From positions 1 through 24,039 of the IMG/VR virus record IMGVR_UViG_3300025137_000285: DNA of 24,039 bases; one strand, written 5' to 3'. Positions 6,855 through 15,400 of the stretch are shown one piece after another. Under the pieces are notes generated by a model. The model was not told the DNA's origin and searched no databases. It worked only from the letters and a program-made list of their open reading frames with translations. The stretch comes from a virus. Each line of letters begins with the position of its first letter. Position 1 is the stretch's first letter. The position numbers and the translations under genes were made by a program.

Positions 6855-7994
6855 ATGGCCTTAACTTTTAGTCGCGATACGAAGCTGTTTGTAACTGTAA
6901 GCAGCATGGTATTTGAAATTCCAATTCTTGATGGATTTTCTTTTTCGCAAGCTCAAAATATTCAAGAAATATCACTTAATGAAGCAGCTTCAACAAGTGG
7001 AGTTAGTCGTAGAGGGCGAGAAGCTCTTGTAAATTCAATTAACCCTGCTGAGTTTAGCTTTTCAACTTATATTAGACCTTTTAAGTCTGCAGGTTCAGGA
7101 GCTGGAGCTGCTGATAATGCTGCGGAACATCACATGGTAGATGATGTTTTATGGTCTCTACTTCTAGCTAGTAACACAAGCACCTTTACTGGAGGTGATG
7201 CTTCTACTCCTGCTGCGTCTGTTATACCAGGCTGGGCTTTTGCGGGTGCAGCCAGCGCGCTTACTCCTAGTAGTAATTCGACTACTTTAAATACCTGTAG
7301 CCTAACATTTCTAATTGGAGATCAAAGTTATACAATTTCTGATTGTGTAATGAATGAGTGTAGTATTGATTTTGATATTGATGGAATTGCTACAGCAAGC
7401 TGGAGCGGGTTTGGTACAACAATTGTAGATGGCGCTGCTGCAGGTAGTGTAACTTGTAACGAAGGGATTTTTGCTCAAAATAACTTTATTCGTAACAGGC
7501 TTTCACAAGTTAGATTAGTTGGTGGAGGAGATCCTGCTTCGGTAACTTATGGTATTACTTTAATAGGGGGCAGTCTCACAATTTCCAATAATATTACTTA
7601 TTTAACTCCTGAGCAGTTAGGTAAGGTAAATACTCCTTTAGGTCATGTAACAGGTACTAGGTCAGTTACAGGAACTTTAAATTGTTATCATAATACTACT
7701 TCCAATGGCTCGGCAGATTTATTGGAAGATATTCTAGAGGATATAGGAACAGCTACTACTGCAGGTAATGCAACAAACGTACATGAGTTGGATATCTTTA
7801 TTGGTGGAGGATCAGGTACAGATCCTAACACTCCCGGAATGATAATTAGTATGGATCAAGTACATTTAGAAATCCCTACAATCTCTTCTGATGATGTTAT
7901 GACAGTTGAGATTCCATTCCATGCACTACCTGCTGATTTGGATTCTACAAATGAAATAACTTCAATAATTGTAGAGGGTGCAGTACCAGCTTAA
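6855..7994 (+). CDS. Major tail tube protein
   Basis: The product has 379 residues with a strong AGGAGA ribosome site (6843-6848). It is placed where the tube gene belongs, between the tail terminator and the chaperones. Sequence features are beta-rich: FSFSQAQNIQEISLNEAA (about 28-45), STYIRPFKSAGSG (about 70-82), a middle domain with two cysteines (C148, C164), then GKVNTPLGHVTGTRSVTGTL (about 256-275) and LEIPTISSDDVMTVEIPF (about 338-355). These pairs reappear in the next gene, so the two are paralogues. The GKVNxxxxHVTGxR motif also occurs in other phage tube proteins of this type as far as I recall. Hundreds of copies would stack around the tape measure. It is probably the main tube subunit because it is compact and has the stronger ribosome site and a terminator behind it. 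Confidence 0.82.
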   Translation: MALTFSRDTKLFVTVSSMVFEIPILDGFSFSQAQNIQEISLNEAASTSGVSRRGREALVNSINPAEFSFSTYIRPFKSAGSGAGAADNAAEHHMVDDVLWSLLLASNTSTFTGGDASTPAASVIPGWAFAGAASALTPSSNSTTLNTCSLTFLIGDQSYTISDCVMNECSIDFDIDGIATASWSGFGTTIVDGAAAGSVTCNEGIFAQNNFIRNRLSQVRLVGGGDPASVTYGITLIGGSLTISNNITYLTPEQLGKVNTPLGHVTGTRSVTGTLNCYHNTTSNGSADLLEDILEDIGTATTAGNATNVHELDIFIGGGSGTDPNTPGMIISMDQVHLEIPTISSDDVMTVEIPFHALPADLDSTNEITSIIVEGAVPA

Positions 7995-8022
7995 TAATTA
8001 GTTTTATACTAAGCGCATAAGG

Positions 8023-8045
8023 CGGGGGCTTCGGCCTCCGTTTTT
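8023..8045 (+). terminator. Rho-independent terminator after tail tube gene
   Basis: CGGGGGC (8023-8029) pairs with GCCTCCG (8034-8040), with one G-T pair, around a TTCG loop closed by C-G, the especially stable form. Five T follow (8041-8045). It lies 14 bases before the next ATG and would make the compact tube protein more abundant than its giant paralogue. Confidence 0.92.
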
Positions 8046-8058
8046 GTAAGAGATATTT

Positions 8059-11000
8059 ATGGCTATTCAAAAGAAGTCACAGACTCAATGTTTTTTGGAG
8101 AACGGAGGACAACTCTGGAAGCTCCCTATATCTGATTACAGTTTTTCTCAAAACTTAAATCAGGAGGATATAGTAATAAATGAAATGAGTACAGGTGTCG
8201 CTCTAAATAGAAGTATAGGCCAAGAAAATATTTCATTAGATCCTGCAGACTGGAGTTTAACTACTTTTGCAAAACCTTTCAAAACTACGGGGTCAGGAGA
8301 TGGCAGAGCTTCTTTAGTTTCAGGAAATCATCATGCAACTGATGAGGCATTATGGAGCATGCTTGGGAGCTCTCAAGGCGCAGTTTTACAGCCAGGAACT
8401 GCACTATCAGATTTAGATACATATAGAGGTAAAGTTACTTGGACTACAGCAGATATAAGTACGGCACATGGAGGCTCCAATGCAAATACAATTGGATATT
8501 GGGCACACGCAGAGCCAAATGTTTTTGATTTGTATGTTCTAGAGAAGTTTGAGCCTAATATAGAAGCAAATTATCAAGATACTTTTATTTGGACTTGCAC
8601 TACAGCAGGTGGGTTAAAGATACCTGTAGAGCGTGGAGTTAATCGATCCAATCAACTAGAACGAAATGGGAATGAAATGAGAGCATATTCTGACGTTGCT
8701 CATGGTGGTGGTCCAGTTTTATTTGTATATTCCTATGTTCATGCTAATCAAGGAAGCTCTGAGTTTTTTACAACTTTACTTATTCCTTCAGATACAACTT
8801 TTCATGATTTTTTAAATACAAATGGTGCTTTAACTATTACGGGTACTCCAAAGTCAACCGTGTACCTTTCAGGGGTAAAAGACGCTGTTGCAAGCTCTAA
8901 GTGGAGTTTTGATTTTTCTCAGTCTCAAAAAGAGCAACTAGCAACTGGAAATCTATATTTTGTTACAGATATTCCTCAAGTAACAACTGTAGCGGGAACA
9001 GTAAATTCCTCCAATCAACTAATTTTAGAAGCCACACATCATCATACCGATATTGAGTGGAATTTTTTTGGTAGCGATTCCTACGCTTCTTTCTTTAAGG
9101 GAGGATATGTACCATATGTACATATTGATCATTTACAGTATCAAAATACAACTAGCGTTACTGGGTGGAGCTTACCTACTACATGGTTTGTAAGTGGTAA
9201 AGGTACTCCAGCTGCTAGAACGGGCAGCGTTGAGACTAAAAATTGTGTGTACCCTAGCAAGATAATTAGAGATGGGGTTGAGTATCCTGTAACAGTATTT
9301 GGTACTGATTCAATTGGAGATAGTAGCATTTCAGCTATATGGAACGATGGTTCAAATTATTGGCACTGTCCTACTTTCAGATTTAGAGTACAAACTGATG
9401 GTAAAGTTAACACTATCCAAATAAGAGACTCAAAAGCTCCAAATGTACTCGCTGTAAGTGTAGCCAGCTGGGGACAGCGAGCAGGAGGTATAGCAGGAGA
9501 TATATTTGTAATACCTGCAGGAACTTTAGACGATAATGGTGTAGCACTTCCTGTAGAGGTAAGATTTGTTGCTACCTCTGCTTCTTCTATGGATTTGGGA
9601 CGGTTACCTACCTCCGCTGATAGAGATGTTTTTATATATGGAACGGAAAATTATAAAAGCGATCTTACTAAAACTCCTCAATTTGAAGTATTTGGTCGCG
9701 GTAGACCTCAATGGTTAGTGGATAATGATTTTTATGTTGAGGTAGAAAAAGTTGACTCTGGAACTACATTTTCTTTAACGGAAAATTCTAACTCTCGTCA
9801 AGATCTCAGGCAGATTACTACTGCAACTACACAAACTGATTGTAATGATTCAAGAAATATTACTTTAAGTGCTTCAAATTCAAATATACGTTTAGGAGCT
9901 TTAGTAACAGGAAGTTTTACCGATAAGAGAGTATATGTTAGTTTTATATCAGGAACTACTTTAAGAGTTCAGGGGAATGTAACAATACCTGCAGGAACTA
10001 CTTTAACTTTTATAGACTACCCTGTTAAAGCAGGTCTTAGTCAAGGAGAGTATAGATGGTATAATTCTGACGGTAGAAACCATCTAATATATAGAGAACC
10101 CGCTGATTTTACTGGGCATAATCCTGATTTAATAAGAGTATACACTTCCCGAAATAAAAATACGGGTGGAAGTGCTGTTATGAAACTAGAAGACTGTGTA
10201 ATTGATACTGCTTCTCTAAACTTTGGCATAGATAGTATGACACAAATTACTTGGACAGGTTATGCCAAAAAAATACATCAAGAAGCCCCTAACTTTATTA
10301 TAGCTTCCTCCGCTCCTTCGAGCCCCTCAGCAAAAGATATTTTTTACGATATAGATGATGATAAAGTACAAATTAGAAATGCTGCGAATACTGCTTGGAT
10401 AAATTGTATTACTGAAGGAGTAGATAAAGAAGATAACTTTATAATAAATAAACTAGGCACTCTTAAACTTGCAAATAATGTTGGAACTGCTCAAGTAAAT
10501 ACAATACTATTAGATGAATTAATATTTTCCGATCCAAATGCATATTCTTATTTAGGAGGATCGTCTAAATACTACTCCGGTTTAGCAGGCACAAATGGAA
10601 TGACTGCAAATATTGCTGCAACTATAATTAATTTAGGAGATATTAATGCCAGAGAAAATAATACTCAAGCCTCTTATGCGGAAACTGCAAATTGGTTAGG
10701 TGATTATGACTGGAGTTTAAATATAGACGGTCAAACCTATGGCTCCTCTCACTTTAAAGGCGTAGACACTTGGACAGTAAACTCTACTTTAATAACTGCT
10801 ATGAGATCCGAAACAACTTTTGGAGATTTTTTATTGGCAAAAAACGTAGGAGTTTGGCATAATAATGCTAACATACTTTTAATGTTTTGCACAGGAACAA
10901 ACGCATCTTATAATACAGCAGCTAAGCTTGCTGCAGCAAATATAACTTTGACAGGAACAGCAAAATCCTCTGTTAAAACTTTTGAAGAGTTTAGTATTCC

Positions 11001-11532
11001 AATTACGGGTGGAACTGTTACTATTTTAAATAATATACAAACTATTACAAGAAATGAAATTGGAAAAGTCAATACAATGGATTCTCATGTAACAGGTGCC
11101 AGAATAATAAAAGGAGAAGTAAGCGCTTATTTAGACGATACTACTTCTATTGTTAGAAACAGGATATTTGAAGAAATGAATGAATCTATAGCTTATTCTG
11201 CTTATGGTGAAGGCGATACTGAAATGGGATTTAGTAATCCTTATACATATAATGTTGAAATGTCTTTAGGAGGAACTTATTTAGCAGATAATACTGTTAA
11301 TTTAAAAATGCCAACTACTAGCTTTAAGTTGCCCACAATAGATTCAGAAGAAGTATTTACAACAAATATACAATTTACCGCATTAGATCCTGGAGTATAC
11401 CAGAGAGATATAATTTCACTTAATGAGGCATTTCCTTTATTTAATAATTTTGTGCCAACACCTTATGCTGGCAATACAGGCACGCACAATCAGCAAGGGA
11501 AAGAATTAAATGTAATTTATAAAGGTAAGTAA
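8059..11532 (+). CDS. Giant tail tube paralogue with inserted domains
   Basis: The product has 1157 residues. Its ends and two internal blocks align by eye with the 379-residue tube protein just upstream: residues 1-107 (SFSQNLNQEDIVINE, FAKPFKTTGSG, HHATDEALWSML), about 706-740 (CVIDTASLNFGIDSM), about 788-808, and about 976-1130 (EIGKVNTMDSHVTGAR, LPTIDSEEVFTTNIQF). Between them lie about 600 extra residues (108-705), a short piece with SSAPSSPSAKDIFYD (about 741-787, like tail-fibre linkers), and about 160 residues (812-975). The first and last extra parts share a pattern (TTFHDFLN with LTITGTPKS, and TTFGDFLL with ITLTGTAKS), suggesting a duplicated module. No enzyme motif is visible. Minor tube subunit, decorated tube or baseplate ring component are possible roles; the insertions may bind carbohydrate, which is unproven. 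Lying behind a terminator, it is probably made in lower amounts. Confidence 0.8.
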   Translation: MAIQKKSQTQCFLENGGQLWKLPISDYSFSQNLNQEDIVINEMSTGVALNRSIGQENISLDPADWSLTTFAKPFKTTGSGDGRASLVSGNHHATDEALWSMLGSSQGAVLQPGTALSDLDTYRGKVTWTTADISTAHGGSNANTIGYWAHAEPNVFDLYVLEKFEPNIEANYQDTFIWTCTTAGGLKIPVERGVNRSNQLERNGNEMRAYSDVAHGGGPVLFVYSYVHANQGSSEFFTTLLIPSDTTFHDFLNTNGALTITGTPKSTVYLSGVKDAVASSKWSFDFSQSQKEQLATGNLYFVTDIPQVTTVAGTVNSSNQLILEATHHHTDIEWNFFGSDSYASFFKGGYVPYVHIDHLQYQNTTSVTGWSLPTTWFVSGKGTPAARTGSVETKNCVYPSKIIRDGVEYPVTVFGTDSIGDSSISAIWNDGSNYWHCPTFRFRVQTDGKVNTIQIRDSKAPNVLAVSVASWGQRAGGIAGDIFVIPAGTLDDNGVALPVEVRFVATSASSMDLGRLPTSADRDVFIYGTENYKSDLTKTPQFEVFGRGRPQWLVDNDFYVEVEKVDSGTTFSLTENSNSRQDLRQITTATTQTDCNDSRNITLSASNSNIRLGALVTGSFTDKRVYVSFISGTTLRVQGNVTIPAGTTLTFIDYPVKAGLSQGEYRWYNSDGRNHLIYREPADFTGHNPDLIRVYTSRNKNTGGSAVMKLEDCVIDTASLNFGIDSMTQITWTGYAKKIHQEAPNFIIASSAPSSPSAKDIFYDIDDDKVQIRNAANTAWINCITEGVDKEDNFIINKLGTLKLANNVGTAQVNTILLDELIFSDPNAYSYLGGSSKYYSGLAGTNGMTANIAATIINLGDINARENNTQASYAETANWLGDYDWSLNIDGQTYGSSHFKGVDTWTVNSTLITAMRSETTFGDFLLAKNVGVWHNNANILLMFCTGTNASYNTAAKLAAANITLTGTAKSSVKTFEEFSIPITGGTVTILNNIQTITRNEIGKVNTMDSHVTGARIIKGEVSAYLDDTTSIVRNRIFEEMNESIAYSAYGEGDTEMGFSNPYTYNVEMSLGGTYLADNTVNLKMPTTSFKLPTIDSEEVFTTNIQFTALDPGVYQRDIISLNEAFPLFNNFVPTPYAGNTGTHNQQGKELNVIYKGK

Positions 11533-11541
11533 AAAAAGTTC

Positions 11542-11570
11542 TTGACTTTTTTCTTGATTTAAAATATACT
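11542..11570 (+). promoter_or_regulatory. Sigma70-type promoter before tail chaperone genes
   Basis: TTGACT (11542-11547) and TATACT (11565-11570) are 17 bases apart, each one mismatch from consensus. They lie in the 115-base gap between the giant tube paralogue and the chaperone gene, the longest gap in the window. The predicted transcript starts near 11577 and has a leader of about 70 bases. Confidence 0.72.
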
Positions 11571-11594
11571 ATGTAGTATCAAAATGTTTCAAAG

Positions 11595-11625
11595 AGTGCA
11601 CACGTAGCACTTATTTTCTTTTTTT
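11595..11625 (+). terminator. Weak hairpin with T-rich tail in chaperone leader
   Basis: AGTGC (11595-11599) pairs with GCACT (11607-11611) around a seven-base loop, with a possible G-T pair outside, followed by a T-rich stretch (TATTTTCTTTTTTT). The stem is short, so it is at best a weak terminator. Because it lies downstream of the promoter at 11542-11570 it could act as an attenuator or protect the RNA end. Confidence 0.4.
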
Positions 11626-11647
11626 AATTTCATATACAGGATATAAC

Positions 11648-12073
11648 ATGAGCGAGCAAGAAGTAGTATCACTGTCATCTTTGATGACTCCCAGTAAAAC
11701 AGTACAGATAGATTTTCCAGGTTATAAAGATTTTAGAGTTTTAGTTTGTTACTTAGCACGAGAAGAATTAGTTAAGCTTCGTAAAAAGTGCATGACAACA
11801 AAGTTTAATAAAAGAACTCATCAACCTGAAGAAGAATTAAACGAAGATAAATTTTTAACAGAATATTGTAAAGCAGTTATTAGAGGCTGGTCAGGCTTCA
11901 AATACTCTTACCTAGAAGAGCTTCTTTTGGTGGATGTATCTAGCTATGATGCTGACGATGAACTTCCTTTTACTACAGATAATGCGGAAACGTTGATGAA
12001 AAACTCAAATGGTTTTGATACGTGGCTTACAGAAACCGCAAGTGAACTGGAAAATTTTACTCAGAACAAGTAA
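11648..12073 (+). CDS. Tail assembly chaperone, short form (gpG-like)
   Basis: The product has 141 residues, with AGGATAT before the ATG. In long-tailed phages the gene just before the tape measure encodes a chaperone that coats the tape measure and keeps it soluble until tube protein replaces it; lambda gpG (140 residues) is the model. Here size, place, the mixed charged sequence (VCYLAREELVKLRKKCM, about 33-49) and a C-terminal acidic region fit. Sequence likeness alone is weak, as is usual for these proteins. The main support is the recoding site at the 3' end that joins it to the following frame. The stop at 12071-12073 is used by ribosomes that do not shift. Confidence 0.82.
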   Translation: MSEQEVVSLSSLMTPSKTVQIDFPGYKDFRVLVCYLAREELVKLRKKCMTTKFNKRTHQPEEELNEDKFLTEYCKAVIRGWSGFKYSYLEELLLVDVSSYDADDELPFTTDNAETLMKNSNGFDTWLTETASELENFTQNK

Positions 12074-12492
12074 GCAGAATACAAAACTTACTTGTTCGAT
12101 ATGTAAATCAAGCTTCAACGTTTGATCTAGACAAGTATTTACAAATTTGTGAACAGCTAGGCGAAGAACCTGACCCCGAAAGAATGCCGGTTGAACTAAC
12201 AGGAATGCCTGTAGAAGTTCAAACGGCATTTTTTATATATGGATTTCTTCCTGATGTTTGGGATGGAATGTCTGGTACTTATATGGGGAAAGACTGGTCT
12301 TCGCTACAATATTTTATGACTATTTATGAGGTCGAAGAAGAAAAAGTAGTAATTATGTTTATGAAAATGTATGAAACAATTACTATTAACCATAGAGCAG
12401 ACAAACAACAAGAGAACCGTAAAAAAGCAGAAAGACAAGCAAAAAACTCTGCAGGAAGTGGTGGTAACTACACTCATAGTGTGAAAGGTTAA
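11648..12492 (+). CDS. Tail assembly chaperone, frameshifted long form (gpGT-like)
   Basis: A -1 shift at the heptamer ending at 12058 joins 137 residues of the first frame to 144 of the next, giving about 281 residues, close to the lambda GT fusion. The -1 frame is open from 12046 to the stop at 12490-12492; a TGA in that frame at 12043-12045 and the zero-frame stop at 12071-12073 confine the shift to a 28-base window, in which A_AAU_UUU is the only standard slippery site. The added T-like part begins YSEQVSRIQNLLVRYV and ends in a charged, Lys/Arg- and Gln-rich tail (near QQENRKKAERQAK). In lambda the T domain binds tube protein while G binds the tape measure. No ribosome site precedes ATG 12184, so that frame is not a separate gene. 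The tape measure ATG follows its stop immediately. Confidence 0.88.
12052..12058 (+). promoter_or_regulatory. -1 programmed frameshift slippery site A_AAU_UUU
   Basis: The zero frame reads GAA-AAT-TTT; the bases 12052-12058 (AAATTTT) fit X_XXY_YYZ. After slipping, translation continues TAC-TCA-GAA and stays open to 12492. The zero-frame stop lies 12 bases downstream. I see no strong stem just after the site, so any stimulator is weak or absent. Confidence 0.85.
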
Positions 12493-15400
12493 ATGGCAAA
12501 GAAGAATAGAGTACAAATAGACGTAGAAATTAATGGTAAAATGCAAAAAGCAACCGTTGATGCCAAAAAACTTCGTGGACAACTAGACGGACTAAGTGGT
12601 AGTGCTCATTCAACAGATCGTCGTCTTAAAGGTGCTTCTCAGCAATCTGCAAATACAACTAAAAACTTTTCAAAAATGGCTCAAGGTATTACTGGAGGAC
12701 TTGTTCCTGCGTATGCAATTTTAGCTTCTTCTGTATTTGCCATGTCTGCAGCTTTTAACTTTTTAAAGAATGCTGGTGATCTTCGTACTTTACAACAGGG
12801 TCAAGTTGCATATGCTAGTGCTACTGGTGTAGGATTAAGAACTCTAACAAAATCTGTGCAGGATGCAGCAGGAGGAATGCTGACATTTAGAGATGCTGCT
12901 CAAGCAGCTTCTATTGGTGTAGCTGCAGGTCTTAGTCCCGATCAGCTAACTCGTCTTGGTAAAGCCGCAAAAGATGTTTCTATTGTATTAGGTAGAGATG
13001 TTACTGACTCTTTTAATCGTCTTGTAAGAGGTGCTACAAAAGCAGAACCTGAACTACTTGATGAATTAGGTATTATACTAAGATTAGATGACGCTACAAA
13101 ATTATACGCAGATAAACTAGGTATAGCCGCGGGAACTCTTACTACTTTTCAAAGACAACAAGCAGTAACAAATTTTGTACTGGGAGAAGCAGAAAGAAAG
13201 TATGGTGCTATACTTGATATTGTTGAAGTTCAGCCAAATGCTTTTGCACAATTAGGTAAAGCATTTGATGATATTATGAACAAAGTAAAGTCTTTAATAG
13301 AGACTGCACTTAGCCCTCTTGCTGAAACTCTTACTCGATTTCCCGCATTAGCCGTAGCAGCTTTTGGTTTGCTAGGTGCAAGTATTATGAAATCAATTAT
13401 TCCTGGATTACAAGACTTTGGAGCAAATGCAAAATCTAACTTTGAAATTTTTAGTAGTCAAGCAGAAATTGCACGTCAAAGAGCAGTAGCATTTAATGCA
13501 ACCTTAGCTAAAGCTAAACTAGATCCTGGGGCAACTTCTGCGATGGGAGATGCAGCGAGAGCCGGTGCTAGTTCGACTTTGCAGCAGGCAGGACCAAAGT
13601 CAGCTTTCTCAGGAAAGTATGCTCAAGTTCATGCAGGTGACTTTTCTAATATAAGCAAAAAACAAGTTAGTAACATGATAGAAGATCTTGAAAAAGGAAC
13701 TGGACAAGCAAAACTACTTTCTCAAAGTATGAGAGATTCTATGATTTTGGACTTAAAAGATGTTCAGTTAGAAATGAAAGTCACCGGAAATGTCGTAGAA
13801 GTAGAGACAGCAGAAGCAACTACAAAAGCCAAGTTTTCTTTTAAATCTTTTGAGCTAAGTGCAAAAGCAGCAATTGCAGGAATTAAAGCTCAAATGTCTA
13901 CTCTTGCAATCGCTGCATCTAGATTAATGTCTGCATTTGGTTGGATTTCTATACTTGCAACTGCAGGTACTATGCTTTATAGCTTTATAAAACCTGTAAA
14001 AGAACTAACTGCTGAAGAAAAGAAATTAGCAGAAACTACTGAAAACTTAGAGAAAAAATTACAGAGTCTCGGAAATGAATTTACTTTTTTAACTGATGTA
14101 ATGCAGCATCATAACAAAGAAGCCTTTACTTTAGCAGAAACCTTTACTGTGCTAGGAAATGCACTTAGTAATTTAAGCGAAGATGAAATGGGTTTGAATG
14201 TTAAAAACTTTGAATCTGCTCTTCCTGTACTTCAACAAATAAGTAAAGAAATAGATCGGTTAAATACTAATAGGGCTGCGTATAATGCCAAGGATGTAAG
14301 TCAAGGCAGAAAACCCCGGTTTGAAATGATAGATAGTTCTATGGAAGGAATTGTAAAACGGGCTCAGTCTGGTGTTAATGATTTAAGTGATGAAGAAGCT
14401 GCCGCCGTAGGATTTTTTACAACAATACAAAATGCAATGAACGCTACAGAAAATGAAGCACTAAAAAATGCAACTTCATTTAAAAACTTAGCCGCTGCTT
14501 TACAAGGAGTTGGAGAAGTAAGTTTAGAGGAAGCAATAAAACAGTTTCAAGCTTCATCAAAAGCTTTGGACTCAATAACAAAAACAGGTGTTGAAAACGC
14601 TAAAAAATCTAGACAATTATTTGCAAGTTTTATGCCTGAGAGTAAATTTGATCAACAAGTGGCTCTTTTAGAAGCTGAAAAGAAAGCAATTGATGAGCTT
14701 ACAGCTAAGGAAGGGACACTAAGCGCAATAGAAGAAGAAAGACTAAAAGTGATTGAAAAACAAGTTATTGCTTTTAAACGCATAGCCGTAGAAAAACATA
14801 AAGATCTTATGATGACTATGAAAATTAATAATATGGCTCTAGCTTCCCAGAGAGGTGCGACTCCTTTACAAAAAGAAAGATTAAATACCCAAAAAGAACT
14901 TCTTCATGTAAATAGAAAAATTGTTGCAATACAAAACAATAATAGAATTGTTCAATCAAAAATTAATGAAGAAGTGAAAAAAGCAACTGCCAATGGCTTA
15001 TCAGCTTCAGAAGCAAATGTTACTGCAGGAGAACGACAGCTCGAAATAAATAGAGAAAAAACTTTAGAGTTAGCACTGCAAAAACAAGCTTTAGAGGATC
15101 AATTAAATTTACAGTTTCAACTGAATGAAGCATTTAAAGCAGGGTTTGAAGCACAAACTACAAAAGGCGTAGAGGGTCTTATTACTGGAGAGGAAAGCAG
15201 TTTCGGAGACGTTGCACTAGAATCAGTACAAGCAGGGTTAAAAGGAATGGCGAGTACTTTAGCTAAAGATATGTCTAGAAATGTAAGTGACTTCATGTTT
15301 GGAAAGAAAGCATTAAAAGATCCAGAGAATGCGGATGACGTACTAAAGACAGTATATGATAGTGCAACTGGTGCTCTTAAAGTAGTTATGGCTGGTGCAC

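Noticed and set aside
6796-6864. A 22-codon frame in the gap before the tail tube gene, overlapping its start
   Set aside because: No ribosome site and no recognisable sequence; chance is likely, though a leader peptide cannot be excluded.
12184-12492. A separate 102-residue gene starting at ATG 12184
   Set aside because: No ribosome site precedes it, and the frame is open upstream to 12046, so it is the 3' part of the frameshifted chaperone.
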